33,057 nt of DNA from an uncultured Anaerolineae bacterium (GTDB taxonomy: Bacteria; Chloroflexota; Anaerolineae; Anaerolineales; Villigracilaceae): contig CAIMZS010000063.1 of assembly GCA_903846015.1 (NCBI GenBank), forward strand, positions 1 through 33,057, given 5' to 3'. Below the pieces are notes generated by a model that did no database searches, was not told where the DNA came from, and saw nothing but the letters and a program-made list of their open reading frames with translations. Position 1 is the stretch's first letter; every line of letters starts with the position of its first letter. A program made the translations under genes and the position numbers. Shown piece by piece: positions 24,092 to 32,465 of the stretch.

Positions 24092-25687
24092 TCAATTTTT
24101 GCTCTTTATTTTTGACATGGCATATTCCGCCAGGGCAGTGATCGTCAGGCTTGGGTTTACACCAGGGTTGGCGGGCACGATTGAACCGTCGATGATGAAC
24201 AGCCCCGGGTAGTTGTGGATTTCAAATTTTTCATCCACCACACCTTCGCTGGCATTCTTTCCGAGCGGCGCCCCGCCCAAAATGTGGGCCGTAGTTGGAA
24301 GGTTGAGCAAATTCTCGCCCAATGAACCCATTGGCACACCGTTCGTGCGTCCGGCGAATTCTCTCGCCAGTTTGTGCGAACCCTTCACCTGGGCGTTGAT
24401 CTCGTATCCCGGTTCTTTTTCGGTCACCAGCCCGGTGCGCCACAGTGTCCAGCCGCTGCGCCCCAGGCGGAAGCGCATACGGTTGTCGGCGTGCTGCATT
24501 ACAAGTAAGATCGTGACATTATGTGCCCAGCCTGGCAGAATCATCGTCCGCGCAAAATCGATTGGGTGCCTGATGATCCAGGCCAGCGAATCAATCATGC
24601 GCCTGAGTATGCCGGCCTCCAGGTCGATCAGTGGGGCGGAGATAAAACGCATCAGCGATGAACCGTCCGGGTAGCGTACCGGTTCGATGCGCGTGATCTC
24701 ATCCGCATTGAAAATGGAGGAGATTGATACACCTTCAGAGTAATTAACATCCGATTTGCGCGCGACCGATCCGAGCAGGGCCTCGCTGTTCGTGCGAACC
24801 ACATCGCCCAGGCGCGCTGATAATTTCGGCAGTGACTTTTTGCCATCTCGCAGGTTGAGCAGCAGCTTCATCGTGCCCATCACACCGGCTGAGAAGATCA
24901 CATTTTTTGCCTTCACCGATGTTTTGGGTTTGAGAAGCGCGGTTGATGAACGGTATGTGATTTCGTAGCGCGCCTCATCGCCATTGCTTCCCGGTAGGGG
25001 GCGCACATCCATTACATCAACTTCTGCCCTCACCTGTGCCCCGCGTTTCTCAGCAAAATATAGGTAATTTTTGGGCAGCGTGTTCTTGGCGTTGTTCCGG
25101 CATCCCACCATGCAGCCGCCGCAATGCCTGCATCCGGCGCGCTCTGGGCCTTCGCCGCCGAAAAACGGATCAGGCACAGTTACTTTTGCTTCGCCGAAAA
25201 AGGCGCCGACCTCTGTGGCGCGGAATGTATTCAGCATTCCGCGTTCTTCAGCCATGCGTTTCAATTCTTCATCCGCTTTCCACAGTTTGGGGTTGCGCGT
25301 TACCCCCAGCATTTTTTTTGCGGATTGATAATGCGGCTCGAGCTCCTGCCCCCATTGGATCGGTGTATTCCAGGGTTGGGTGGCAAAGGTTTCGCTGGTG
25401 GGCACTTCCAATACGTTGGCGTAGCCCAGGCTGCCGCCGCCCACGCCAGCGCCGTGCAGCACCATTACCCCCTTCAGAATGCTGATCTGCAAAATGCCAT
25501 GCGCCCGAATAGCCGGCAGCCAAAGATATTTCCAAAACTGCCAGTTACTTTTTGCAAAATCTTCATCTCGAAAGCGTTTGCCCTTTTCGAGTACAAGCAC
25601 CGAATATCCTTTTTCGGTCAGGCGCATTGCCGAGACACTGCCGCCAAACCCCGAGCCAATAATGACATAATCGTAGATTTCAGACAT
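24092..25687 (-). CDS. GMC oxidoreductase (cholesterol-oxidase-like)
   Basis: A 531-residue FAD enzyme. The N-terminal FAD motif YVIIGSGFGGSVSAMRL (GxGxxG), GAGVGGGSLGYANV, the mid-protein KNVIFSAGVMGTMKLLL and the C-terminal GMC motif HILGGAPLGKNASEGVVDE...GLFIIDGSIVPANPGVNPSLTITALAEYAM identify the cholesterol-oxidase-like GMC branch. It has no signal peptide. A cysteine cluster CRHCGGCMVGC (C-x2-C-x2-C-x3-C, about residues 185-195) could bind a metal or an Fe-S cluster and is known in relatives. The substrate may be a sterol-like alcohol or another lipid; unknown. It lies 20 bp after the hydroxyacyl-CoA dehydrogenase in the same row. Confidence 0.9.
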   Translation of the reverse strand: MSEIYDYVIIGSGFGGSVSAMRLTEKGYSVLVLEKGKRFRDEDFAKSNWQFWKYLWLPAIRAHGILQISILKGVMVLHGAGVGGGSLGYANVLEVPTSETFATQPWNTPIQWGQELEPHYQSAKKMLGVTRNPKLWKADEELKRMAEERGMLNTFRATEVGAFFGEAKVTVPDPFFGGEGPERAGCRHCGGCMVGCRNNAKNTLPKNYLYFAEKRGAQVRAEVDVMDVRPLPGSNGDEARYEITYRSSTALLKPKTSVKAKNVIFSAGVMGTMKLLLNLRDGKKSLPKLSARLGDVVRTNSEALLGSVARKSDVNYSEGVSISSIFNADEITRIEPVRYPDGSSLMRFISAPLIDLEAGILRRMIDSLAWIIRHPIDFARTMILPGWAHNVTILLVMQHADNRMRFRLGRSGWTLWRTGLVTEKEPGYEINAQVKGSHKLAREFAGRTNGVPMGSLGENLLNLPTTAHILGGAPLGKNASEGVVDEKFEIHNYPGLFIIDGSIVPANPGVNPSLTITALAEYAMSKIKSKN

Positions 25688-25707
25688 GAGATTTTTTGCC
25701 TTTCCTG

Positions 25708-26556
25708 TTACTGGTATTTATAAAAGCCTCGGCCGCTTTTTCTGCCCAACCAACCGGCATCAACCATCTTGCGCAGCAGCGGGGCAGGGCGGTACTTATC
25801 CTCACCCAGGTCGCGCTGCAGCACTTCCATGACAAACAAGACCACATCCAGTCCAATCAGGTCTGCCAGCGTCAGCGGTCCCATGGGGTGGTTCATTCCC
25901 AATTTCATGACATTGTCGATGGCTTCGGGTGTGCCGATGCCCTCCGAAAGCGCAAAAATGGCTTCGTTGATCATCGGGCACAGGATGCGATTGGAGATAA
26001 ACCCGGGTGAGTCATTGGCCTCCCATGGTTCCTTCCCCATCCGTCGGCAGACTTCCAGGATGCGGGCTGTGGTCTCATCCGATGTCGCCAGCCCACGGAT
26101 TACTTCCACCAGTTTTATCAGCGGCACCGGATTCATGAAGTGCATACCGATCACCAGTTCAGGCCTTTTGGTGGCGGCAGCAATCTTGGTGATGGAGATG
26201 GATGATGTATTCGATGCCAGGATGGCGTCCGGGCGTGAGGCTGCATCCGCTTCCCTGAAGATTTTCAGCTTTAGTTCAGGGTTTTCGGTGGCCGCTTCGA
26301 TTACCAGGTCCGCTTCCGCAATGGCGCTCAAATCTGAAACATAGAAAATTCCATCGGCGGCAGTTTTCTGTTCGGCAGTCACAATGCCTTTTTCCAATAA
26401 CCTGGTGGTTGATTTTGCAATCGTTGCCCTGGCTTTTTCCAATGCCGCTGGGAAGGCATCCATGCAAGTAACCTGGTAACCTGACAGCGCTGCTGTTTGG
26501 GCGATGCCGTTGCCCATCGTTCCCGCGCCAATTACGAAAATGTGTTTGATGCTCAT
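25708..26556 (-). CDS. hbd: 3-hydroxybutyryl-CoA dehydrogenase
   Basis: A 282-residue 3-hydroxyacyl-CoA dehydrogenase interconverting acetoacetyl-CoA and 3-hydroxybutyryl-CoA with NAD(P)H. The Rossmann start [21 protein letters not shown], the catalytic segment [19 protein letters not shown] (His), [20 protein letters not shown] and the C-terminal [45 protein letters not shown] are all typical. ATG at 26556 is preceded by AGGAGC; an earlier in-frame ATG (26577) overlaps the previous gene. With the thiolase at 30463 it suggests short-chain acyl-CoA metabolism. Whether the direction is butyrate synthesis or beta-oxidation cannot be told. Confidence 0.95.
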   Translation of the reverse strand: MSIKHIFVIGAGTMGNGIAQTAALSGYQVTCMDAFPAALEKARATIAKSTTRLLEKGIVTAEQKTAADGIFYVSDLSAIAEADLVIEAATENPELKLKIFREADAASRPDAILASNTSSISITKIAAATKRPELVIGMHFMNPVPLIKLVEVIRGLATSDETTARILEVCRRMGKEPWEANDSPGFISNRILCPMINEAIFALSEGIGTPEAIDNVMKLGMNHPMGPLTLADLIGLDVVLFVMEVLQRDLGEDKYRPAPLLRKMVDAGWLGRKSGRGFYKYQ

Positions 26557-26573
26557 TAATGCTCCTGGTTTGT

Positions 26574-26948
26574 TCACGAACTGGGTGGTAAGCCCGTGAT
26601 TGGCATGGATTTCTGGTCTGTTGGTTTTTCGGTCTGCGCTTCTTGAACAGCCTCAATGCCTGGCTGCTGCGCGATCTTGCCATCTCGTTCCCGGATCGCA
26701 CCCAGCAGCCGGGTCTGCTCTGCCTTCAACTCGCGGTTTTCCTGTTCGGCCTGTGCCAGCCGCATCGCGCCGGTGCGGCCCAGCGATCTTCCTCCCAGCA
26801 GGTCCAGCAGCAGGGCCAGCAGGTAGCCAATCATGCCCAACAGTACGATCCACCATTGGCCAATGACCACGGCAGTGACGATACTCATTCCGAGCACTAC
26901 CCAGCCGTAAATATCTAACAAAAACCATAGTGGTCGGGTCTGCTGCAT
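26574..26948 (-). CDS. small membrane protein with coiled coil
   Basis: A 124-residue protein without a recognised family. Residues ~6-50 hold two close hydrophobic helices ([25 protein letters not shown] and [20 protein letters not shown]), then a Gly-Arg turn and an amphipathic, Glu/Gln-rich helix likely to form a coiled coil ([30 protein letters not shown]), then a polar tail with Pro-Ser end. Its ATG lies 2 bp after the stop of the solute-binding/VWA gene, so translation is coupled and a shared membrane complex is plausible. Confidence 0.8.
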   Translation of the reverse strand: MQQTRPLWFLLDIYGWVVLGMSIVTAVVIGQWWIVLLGMIGYLLALLLDLLGGRSLGRTGAMRLAQAEQENRELKAEQTRLLGAIRERDGKIAQQPGIEAVQEAQTEKPTDQKSMPITGLPPSS

Positions 26949-26950
26949 TA

Positions 26951-28744
26951 TTATTGCTCCGCTGAAATGGCGTTATAGATCGCCTCGATGCTGGCCGGGT
27001 CGCCGGTAAAAGTCTTACCATTTGTGCGGTTGGCGATGCGCAGCATCAAATCTTTATCAGCATCCTCTCCGTAAGCGATCGTGAACACCTTGGTGCCTTC
27101 TGCGTTTTCACCTGTGGGCAGGCAGCTGAACATCTGATTTTCTGATTTCTGGCTGGCTGTATCCATTCCGTCTGAAAGCAGGACGATGCCGTACAGGCGT
27201 TTTTCATTCTGGGTTTGATGATCGCTTTGCAGCTGCGTAATTTTCTCCATTGCCGAGCAGACCGAATCGTAAAGCGGGGTCTTGCCACTGGCAAATAATC
27301 CGTTCAGGCTCTTGGAGAGATTTTCTGAGACATCGCCCGCCCGCCCGCCGCCCAGGTCTACTACCCCGGCAGTACCGCCAAAACCCAGCACATAAATTTC
27401 ATCGTTAGGGTCCAGCCTCTGCACGAAGTTCACCGAACTTGCCACGGCATTGCGGATTTTATCGCCTTCCATACTGCCCGAAGTATCCAGCAGCATAACG
27501 ATAGTGGCTTTTTTCTTGGTCTGGTGAAATACGTCTTTGACGGCTGCCGCGACATCGGCAGAAGGGCTTTGCAAGGCTGGTACAGTGCTGCGGGTGACAC
27601 GTGGATCAGTGCCATCTGCCAGTGTCAGAGGCGAGTGTAAAGGAATGCTTTCATTCACAGGCCGCAAGTAATAATTGATCGCCATTTCTTGCTGCGCGGG
27701 GGCCAGTAGATAGTCACGGAAAATTTTGGCGGCTTCTTTTTGCGGTTGGGTGACCCAATCGCCATCCAGGATGCAATAAGGCTGCTCTGTCCAGTAAGTG
27801 CCCTTCGAAGGGAAGATAAACACCAACTGATAGCGCATGCTTGCGCCGAAGTCTTTGTTGGTTTTGAGTGTTTCTGCCTCACTCGTGCTGACTGCGTGCA
27901 AATAGTCGGGTCCACGCTGGGCCAACAACTGCATCAGCGGCCGGCTTTGGATGCCGTAATGATAGGTGTTCTGTTCCACTCCCCGAAAAGCCGCCACAAC
28001 CGCATCGGAGTAAACCTGTTTGGCGGTGATGCTGCTGGTCTGTCCTACCGTCGAGTAAGCCAGCGTAGCCAGGCTTAACAAACCGGCGTTGGAAAAATCG
28101 GGATGAGTATGCCCGAATTTAAACTGGCCCCATTCGGGGTGCCCCATGCTTTTCCAACCCTGTGGGTCAGCAGATAACTTGACAATATCATCCCAACTGA
28201 TCGGTTTATCGGGCCAACCGAGTGCCTCGGCCATTGGCCTCCACATGGCGAATCCAATCGGGGCCAGAATGGTGGGAGGACAATTTTCAGATATCAACAG
28301 CTTATTATTGCGGTCGCGCCATACCTGGTTGGCCCCATCCACCCAGGATTGGTCGCCAGGGCTCCATACAACCGGTTGACTCTTGCCATCCAGAATCGCT
28401 TTTTGCGAGCCTCCGGATGTGACATGTGAAACCTTGGTAACGATAACTTCGCCAGTTGCGAGCTTGTGCTGTTCCTGGTTGAACTGCGCCACAACCGCAT
28501 TCATCCAGTCTTCCTTGGTATTGGCAGAAGAGATTTCAATATTCACCGCGCCGGCTGGAACAGCAGCCGTGGCGATGGTTGGATCGGGCGTGCTGCCGGG
28601 CGGCTGGGTTGGGTTGGCGGCTGTTGAAGCCTGCATCAGGCGTGGCAGGGTCAAAGCGCCCGCGATGATGCAGCCAAATAATAATACGGCTGCCACCACC
28701 ACCACGGCGCCCCATTGGATTTTTGGTTTTTCCGAGTAGGTCAT
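26951..28744 (-). CDS. membrane-anchored solute-binding/VWA-domain fusion
   Basis: A 597-residue protein. One N-terminal membrane helix (WGAVVVVAAVLLFGCIIAGAL, residues ~11-31) is followed by a Pro/Thr linker, so the rest is probably outside. Residues ~65-370 resemble a periplasmic solute-binding fold (IEISSANTKEDWMNAVVAQFN; WSPGDQSWVDGANQVW; TYWTEQPYCILDGDW). Residues ~405-595 are a von Willebrand A domain with an intact MIDAS: DTSGSM (about residue 418) plus downstream Thr/Ser and LSDGMD. VWA domains bind divalent metal and partner proteins. ATG at 28744 has AGGAG 6 nt upstream. The next gene is a small membrane protein 2 bp away. Substrate and partner are unknown. Confidence 0.9.
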   Translation of the reverse strand: MTYSEKPKIQWGAVVVVAAVLLFGCIIAGALTLPRLMQASTAANPTQPPGSTPDPTIATAAVPAGAVNIEISSANTKEDWMNAVVAQFNQEQHKLATGEVIVTKVSHVTSGGSQKAILDGKSQPVVWSPGDQSWVDGANQVWRDRNNKLLISENCPPTILAPIGFAMWRPMAEALGWPDKPISWDDIVKLSADPQGWKSMGHPEWGQFKFGHTHPDFSNAGLLSLATLAYSTVGQTSSITAKQVYSDAVVAAFRGVEQNTYHYGIQSRPLMQLLAQRGPDYLHAVSTSEAETLKTNKDFGASMRYQLVFIFPSKGTYWTEQPYCILDGDWVTQPQKEAAKIFRDYLLAPAQQEMAINYYLRPVNESIPLHSPLTLADGTDPRVTRSTVPALQSPSADVAAAVKDVFHQTKKKATIVMLLDTSGSMEGDKIRNAVASSVNFVQRLDPNDEIYVLGFGGTAGVVDLGGGRAGDVSENLSKSLNGLFASGKTPLYDSVCSAMEKITQLQSDHQTQNEKRLYGIVLLSDGMDTASQKSENQMFSCLPTGENAEGTKVFTIAYGEDADKDLMLRIANRTNGKTFTGDPASIEAIYNAISAEQ

Positions 28745-28982
28745 TTCAATCTCCTGCGCAAATTGTGGCCCCGCTCTCTGCACGGGGTGGCTTTTGTAGT
28801 GGCGACTTCAGTCGCGCACCTGCGGGGTGGCCCTGGTCTCTACACGAGACACGAGGCGCAAAAGTTTAATATTTCTTAAAATATCCTTGAATTTCCTTAG
28901 TGCTCTTCGTTCCTTCATGGTAAAAGGTTTTTGAAGTGGAGTCAACCGACGAAAGTCTCGGTTCCAGTACGGGGTGGCTAAC
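28745..28982. repeat. repeat-filled spacer upstream of the VWA gene
   Basis: Contains the palindrome GCGACT-TC-AGTCGC (28802-28815) within TAGTGGCGACTTCAGTCGC, a known type of dispersed environmental repeat. Also present are a stretch reading ACCATGAAGGAACGAAGAGC on the minus strand (28895-28921), which is another widespread intergenic motif, and one copy of the ~22-bp repeat (28951-28974). No gene. Confidence 0.65.
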
Positions 28983-29747
28983 CTAGCGTGATCCCAATGC
29001 CATGCGAAACCCCAGGAACGGATAAAAAAATCCGGATGGGTATGCGTGGCGATAGGATGTGCGTGAGCCAAAGACAGAGTCGTTGAATGAGCCCCCGCGC
29101 GCCACTCTCAAGGTTCCAGGGGGAACCGGCTCATTCGGCTGTGGAATGTATGCGCTGGCTGTCCATTGTTGAACATTACCGCACATATCCAGCACACCAA
29201 ACGGACTGCAATCGCCGGGCAGGCTGCCCGCATCCAGGCTGTCGAAAATTTCTTTCTCAGATGTGTTGGCCAATTGGGCATCAAAAACCTCCCCCCATGG
29301 AAAAGGCCGCCCATCATCACCGCGCGCCGCATATTCCCATTCTGCTTCGGAAGGCAGGCGCAGAGTTTTGTTTTTGTGGGCCGAAAGCCAGGCGCAGTAT
29401 GCCTCGGCCTCATAAGCGCAGACACCCACAACGGGATGAAAATCCCGCGCTTTCTGCGCTTCCCAGCCATCCGGAATGCGGCGGTTTTCACGACCCCAGC
29501 CATCGCTTTCACCGTTCAACCAGGCCCAACCCGCGTCGCTCCACCATTGCTTTTCGGCCAGTTCTCCACTCTCAATAAATGCGGCATATTGGCTGACGGT
29601 GACTGGCGCATGCGTGATCTGGAATTCCGGCAGGAAAACGGCCCGCACTGGCAGCTCGCGCGGGTGAAAGCGGCTGCCCATGCGGAATGTCCCTCCCGGG
29701 ATGTTTTTGACCAATCCGATTGAAGCCTTGGATGTGTAATCGATCAT
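28983..29747 (-). CDS. FGE/SUMF-fold (formylglycine-generating-like) protein
   Basis: A 254-residue protein of the FGE-sulfatase fold. NIPGGTFRMGSRF, FQITHAPVTVSQYAAFIESG, HPVVGVCAYEAEAYCAWLS, TLRLPSEAEWEYAARGDDG, PFPWG, FGVLDMCGNVQQWTASAY, RVARGGSFNDS and LGFRMAL are in family order. The two active-site cysteines of true FGE near the C-terminus are absent (SYRHAYPSGFFYPFLGFRM), so it is probably not a formylglycine-generating enzyme but a fold relative of unknown role. ATG at 29747 is chosen; a longer frame to 29840 is encoded by repeat copy 3 and is spurious. AAGGGA about 10 nt upstream belongs to that repeat. Confidence 0.88.
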   Translation of the reverse strand: MIDYTSKASIGLVKNIPGGTFRMGSRFHPRELPVRAVFLPEFQITHAPVTVSQYAAFIESGELAEKQWWSDAGWAWLNGESDGWGRENRRIPDGWEAQKARDFHPVVGVCAYEAEAYCAWLSAHKNKTLRLPSEAEWEYAARGDDGRPFPWGEVFDAQLANTSEKEIFDSLDAGSLPGDCSPFGVLDMCGNVQQWTASAYIPQPNEPVPPGTLRVARGGSFNDSVFGSRTSYRHAYPSGFFYPFLGFRMALGSR

Positions 29748-29755
29748 ACCTGAAA

Positions 29756-29841
29756 TTCCCTTAAAAAAGCTTTTCTTTGCGCTCTTGGCGACTTTGAGGT
29801 GAACCCGGGTTTGTATATGCCCATTTCTTGACGAATACAAA
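29756..29841 (+). repeat. ~80-bp dispersed repeat, copy 3
   Basis: Near-identical to copy 1 through TTAAAAAAGCTTTTCTTTGC and GTGAACCCGGGTTTGT, ending CATTTCTTGACGAATACAAA. It sits directly before the FGE/SUMF-fold gene (minus strand) and supplies its only SD-like sequence. Confidence 0.88.
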
Positions 29842-29866
29842 TAATGCTGAATTTTGTGGTTTAGTC

Positions 29867-29905
29867 AAAAGTTTAACCCTGCATTCTCGGTGGTCAAGGT
29901 TTTTT
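29867..29905 (+). repeat. degenerate terminator-like repeat
   Basis: AAAAGTTTAACC and GGTCAAGGTTTTTT form an imperfect stem that parallels the hairpin at 10671-10722, including the GGTGGT(C/T)AAGG...TTTTTTGC end. No plus-strand gene precedes it, so it is more likely a copy of a dispersed motif than a working terminator. Confidence 0.45.
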
Positions 29906-29925
29906 GCAGAGGGCATACCCGTATA

Positions 29926-30420
29926 TTACGCCTTTTTATCGATATCTTGCCACAATTCGAAATTATTTTTGATCTGTTCGATGTGACTGGGGATATGTCC
30001 TGAGTATATCGCCAGCCATTTGTCGAAGGTGAAGGGCGTCTCATATTCAGGGTGAACGACCGAGTTTTTAAAGACCTCTTCGGGCAGGGTTTTCAACCAG
30101 TTAGCGGTTGTCCGGCGGGCAAATTTGACCAATTTGAGCGCATCATCAACATCCTGGTCGTGATAATTTAACCCCGCTGCCCACTTTTCCTGGTCATAAG
30201 CCATTAAAGTCTTCCCGGGTTCAACCGCCAGCAAGCGGGCGCGCATCGCCGCATTGGTCTCGCTGTCCGCCAGGTGCAGGATAATCTCGTGAATGCTCCA
30301 TTCATTGGGGGCGGGTTTGTATTTCCAGGCTTTGCGGGGGATATCATGCAGAGTTTCTTTCAGCAGTTTAAAGCCTTTGTTGTAAAGCTCAATCTTGGCA
30401 GCGCGTTCTTCGGGGCTCAT
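29926..30420 (-). CDS. DinB-like metal-binding protein
   Basis: A 164-residue DinB/DUF664-superfamily four-helix bundle. The family layout is visible: LLKETLHDIPRKAWKYKPAPNEWSIHEIILHLADSETN with a metal-ligand His, then a second helix pair, then WLAIYSGHIPSHIEQIKNNF giving the two C-terminal His ligands. Members are metal-dependent, some being thiol transferases (bacillithiol or mycothiol type). The activity here is unknown. ATG at 30420 has GGAG 6 nt upstream and is preferred to the ATG at 30438. It lies 42 bp after the thiolase stop on the same strand and may be co-transcribed. Confidence 0.88.
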   Translation of the reverse strand: MSPEERAAKIELYNKGFKLLKETLHDIPRKAWKYKPAPNEWSIHEIILHLADSETNAAMRARLLAVEPGKTLMAYDQEKWAAGLNYHDQDVDDALKLVKFARRTTANWLKTLPEEVFKNSVVHPEYETPFTFDKWLAIYSGHIPSHIEQIKNNFELWQDIDKKA

Positions 30421-30462
30421 ATTTTCTCCAGTGTACAATCATGTTTCAGGTGGCGTATATAG

Positions 30463-31671
30463 CTAATCTGTTTCCAGTTCGAGCGCCATAGCCACGGCTT
30501 CGCCACCGCCCAGGCACAGGCTGGCAACACCGCGCTTTAGCCCGCGGGCTTTTAGAGCGTAAATCAGTGTGGCGATGATGCGAGCGCCGCTTGCGCCGAT
30601 GGGATGCCCGAGTGAAATGCCTCCGCCATTGACGTTGACCTTGTTCCAATCCCAACCTTGCTTGCTGAGTGCGTAACCGTTAGCCAGCACTTGCGCGGCG
30701 AATGCTTCATTCAATTCAAACAGATCAACATCTTCAATCCTCCAACCAGCTTTCGCCAATACCCTGGGGATCGCGAGTGCCGGTGCGCCGAACAGGTATT
30801 TGGGGTCGGTAGCCGCCTGTCCGTAAGCCACGATGCGCGCCATCGGCGTAAGCCCATGCCCTTCAGTGTAGGCCCGGCTTGCAATCACCACTGCGGCGGC
30901 TCCGTCATTGAGGGTCGAAGAATTCCCCGCGGTGACTTTCCCATCCGGGCGGAAAGCTGGTTTGAGCCTCGCAAGTCCCTCGATGCTGGTGTCGCGGCGT
31001 GGGCCTTCGTCATTTTCCAGGATGCTGACTTCTCCCTTTCGCCCGGGTATCTCCACAGGCACGATTTCCGCCTTGAACCGGCCCGCGTCAATCGCGGCGG
31101 CAGCCTTCTGGTGACTCTCCAGCGTGAATTGATCCATCGCGGCGCGGGTCACTTCGAACTCTTCGGCGATGAAATCCGCGGCATTGCCCATGCCCCAGTT
31201 TTCAAAGGGATCCCACAAACCATCGTTTAGCAGGGCATCCTTCATTTCCACGTGACCATAGCGCATCTCACCGTTGCGCCCTGGCACAAGATAGGGCGCG
31301 CGTGACATCGACTCCATTCCCCCGGCAACAAAAAGCTGTCCATCGCCGGCGCGGATAGCCTGAGCCGCAAACATGGCGGCTTTCAGCCCAGAGCCGCACA
31401 CCTTATTCAGGGTGGTGGCGCTGACAGAAGCAGGCAGACCAGAAAAAATGGCAGCCTGGCGCGCGGGCGCCTGTCCGACCCCGGCCTGTACCACGTTGCC
31501 CATCAATACTTCGTCAATATCGGCCTTGTTTTGCAGTCCGGCGCGCTCGACCGCGGCTTTGATCGCGATTGCGCCCAGGCGCGGGGCTGCCAGGCTGCTC
31601 AACATGCCCTGGAATTTGCCGATGGGTGTGCGCGCCGCGCTCAAGATGACAGGTTGTGTTTCTTTGTTCAT
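30463..31671 (-). CDS. acetyl-CoA C-acetyltransferase (thiolase)
   Basis: A 402-residue thiolase condensing two acetyl-CoA to acetoacetyl-CoA, or the reverse cleavage. The acylated Cys lies in [19 protein letters not shown] (about residue 92), the His in [20 protein letters not shown] and the second Cys in [25 protein letters not shown] is also typical. The length is normal. A strong SD (AGGAGG) precedes the ATG and a good promoter lies upstream. It probably works with the 3-hydroxybutyryl-CoA dehydrogenase 4 kb downstream on the same strand; no crotonase or acyl-CoA dehydrogenase is in the window. Confidence 0.95.
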   Translation of the reverse strand: MNKETQPVILSAARTPIGKFQGMLSSLAAPRLGAIAIKAAVERAGLQNKADIDEVLMGNVVQAGVGQAPARQAAIFSGLPASVSATTLNKVCGSGLKAAMFAAQAIRAGDGQLFVAGGMESMSRAPYLVPGRNGEMRYGHVEMKDALLNDGLWDPFENWGMGNAADFIAEEFEVTRAAMDQFTLESHQKAAAAIDAGRFKAEIVPVEIPGRKGEVSILENDEGPRRDTSIEGLARLKPAFRPDGKVTAGNSSTLNDGAAAVVIASRAYTEGHGLTPMARIVAYGQAATDPKYLFGAPALAIPRVLAKAGWRIEDVDLFELNEAFAAQVLANGYALSKQGWDWNKVNVNGGGISLGHPIGASGARIIATLIYALKARGLKRGVASLCLGGGEAVAMALELETD

Positions 31672-31734
31672 CTTTCCTCCTGACCCGTTCCTAAATCGGA
31701 ATTAAATTACCCAATAGGTATAAGTATGAGTATT

Positions 31735-31762
31735 ATAATACCCTCCCTCATTTGAAGAACAA
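31735..31762 (-). promoter_or_regulatory. thiolase promoter
   Basis: On the minus strand, TTGTTC (31757-31762), 16 bp, then TATTAT (31735-31740). An overlapping perfect TATAAT sits at 31732-31737 with a longer spacer. A strong AGGAGG SD follows before the ATG at 31671. Confidence 0.55.
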
Positions 31763-31789
31763 AAATGGATGATGAGAAGATCTGCCTGG

Positions 31790-31848
31790 CCTCCCCCAAA
31801 TTGCGCCCTTTGCAATTTGGGGGAGGTGGCCGAAGGCCGGAGGGGGTC
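31790..31848. repeat. C/G-rich hairpin repeat, copy 2
   Basis: Perfect 15-bp arms CCTCCCCCAAATTGC (31790-31804) and GCAATTTGGGGGAGG (31812-31826), then GGCCGAAGGCCGGAGGGGG. It parallels 15333-15390 in stem, order and GGCCGAA tail. It lies between the divergent thiolase and globin genes. Confidence 0.8.
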
Positions 31849-31943
31849 CGGTCTGGTTTAGCGAGTCCATCTCCTGCAAACAACCTGACTGAAAGGGTTT
31901 ATTTCCAAGAATCAAATTTTGGGTTTGGGATTGCCGTATAACC

Positions 31944-31973
31944 TTGATCCTGATTTGCGAAAATGCATCTAAT
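31944..31973 (+). promoter_or_regulatory. possible globin promoter
   Basis: TTGATC (31944-31949), 18 bp, then TCTAAT (31968-31973), 19 bp before the globin ATG. No SD is visible before that ATG. Weak but well placed. Confidence 0.35.
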
Positions 31974-31992
31974 CGATTAAAATTTTCTGACT

Positions 31993-32385
31993 ATGGCAGA
32001 CTCTCCTGTAATTTATGATTTGATCGGTGGCGAACAAGGCTTGCATGCGCTCGTCGACCGGTTTTATGCGTTAATGGACAGCGCTCCTGAAGCGCGTCGC
32101 GTTCGAGCTGTTCACATTGATGGGCTTGACCGGGCCAATGCAAAGCTTTTCATGTTTCTTTCTGGCTGGTCTGGTGGGCCGGCGCTCTATACTGAAAAGT
32201 ATGGGCACCCACGTCTTCGGCAGCGGCACCTGCCTTTTTTGATCGGAACGGTTGAACGCGACGAGTGGCTGTGGTGCATGTCCCGGGCATTGGATGAATC
32301 GCAAATCCCGCCAGTCACCATTGAGTACCTTAAAGGCCGATTCGCTGAAATAGCGGATTTTATGCGTAATCGCCAGGAAGAATAA
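31993..32385 (+). CDS. truncated haemoglobin, group II
   Basis: A 130-residue group-II (TrHbO-type) 2-on-2 globin. YDLIGGEQGLHALVDRFYALM carries the B10 Tyr, LFMFLSGWSGGPALYTEKYGHPRLRQRHLPF carries the proximal His (RQRH), and WLWCMSRAL carries the conserved G8 Trp. The length is usual. These proteins bind O2, NO or peroxide and are linked to nitrosative/oxidative stress or O2 handling, which would matter to a mainly anaerobic organism. It is a single-gene unit with a very strong terminator 38 bp after the stop. Confidence 0.95.
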   Translation: MADSPVIYDLIGGEQGLHALVDRFYALMDSAPEARRVRAVHIDGLDRANAKLFMFLSGWSGGPALYTEKYGHPRLRQRHLPFLIGTVERDEWLWCMSRALDESQIPPVTIEYLKGRFAEIADFMRNRQEE

Positions 32386-32422
32386 CGGCTTTTCACACAG
32401 ATGGCGATAAATAGTTCCCGCC

Positions 32423-32465
32423 CGAACGCCCCCTTCAAGTACGCTTGAAGGGGGCGTTCGCTTTT
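32423..32465 (+). terminator. globin intrinsic terminator
   Basis: Perfect 17-bp stem CGAACGCCCCCTTCAAG (32423-32439) and its complement (32444-32460) with a TACG loop, followed by CTTTT. It is well placed after the globin gene. Confidence 0.9.

Larger units (their letters stand above)
31672..31992. other. 321-bp gap between thiolase and globin genes
   Basis: Divergent spacer holding the thiolase promoter (31735-31762), the hairpin repeat (31790-31848) and a possible globin promoter (31944-31973). No gene is seen. Confidence 0.65.

Noticed and set aside
29748..29840. N-terminal extension of the FGE-fold gene (MYSSRNGHIQTRVH)
   Set aside because: It is encoded by the ~80-bp dispersed repeat; the same peptide appears on the minus strand of the other copies, so it is not a genuine protein part.
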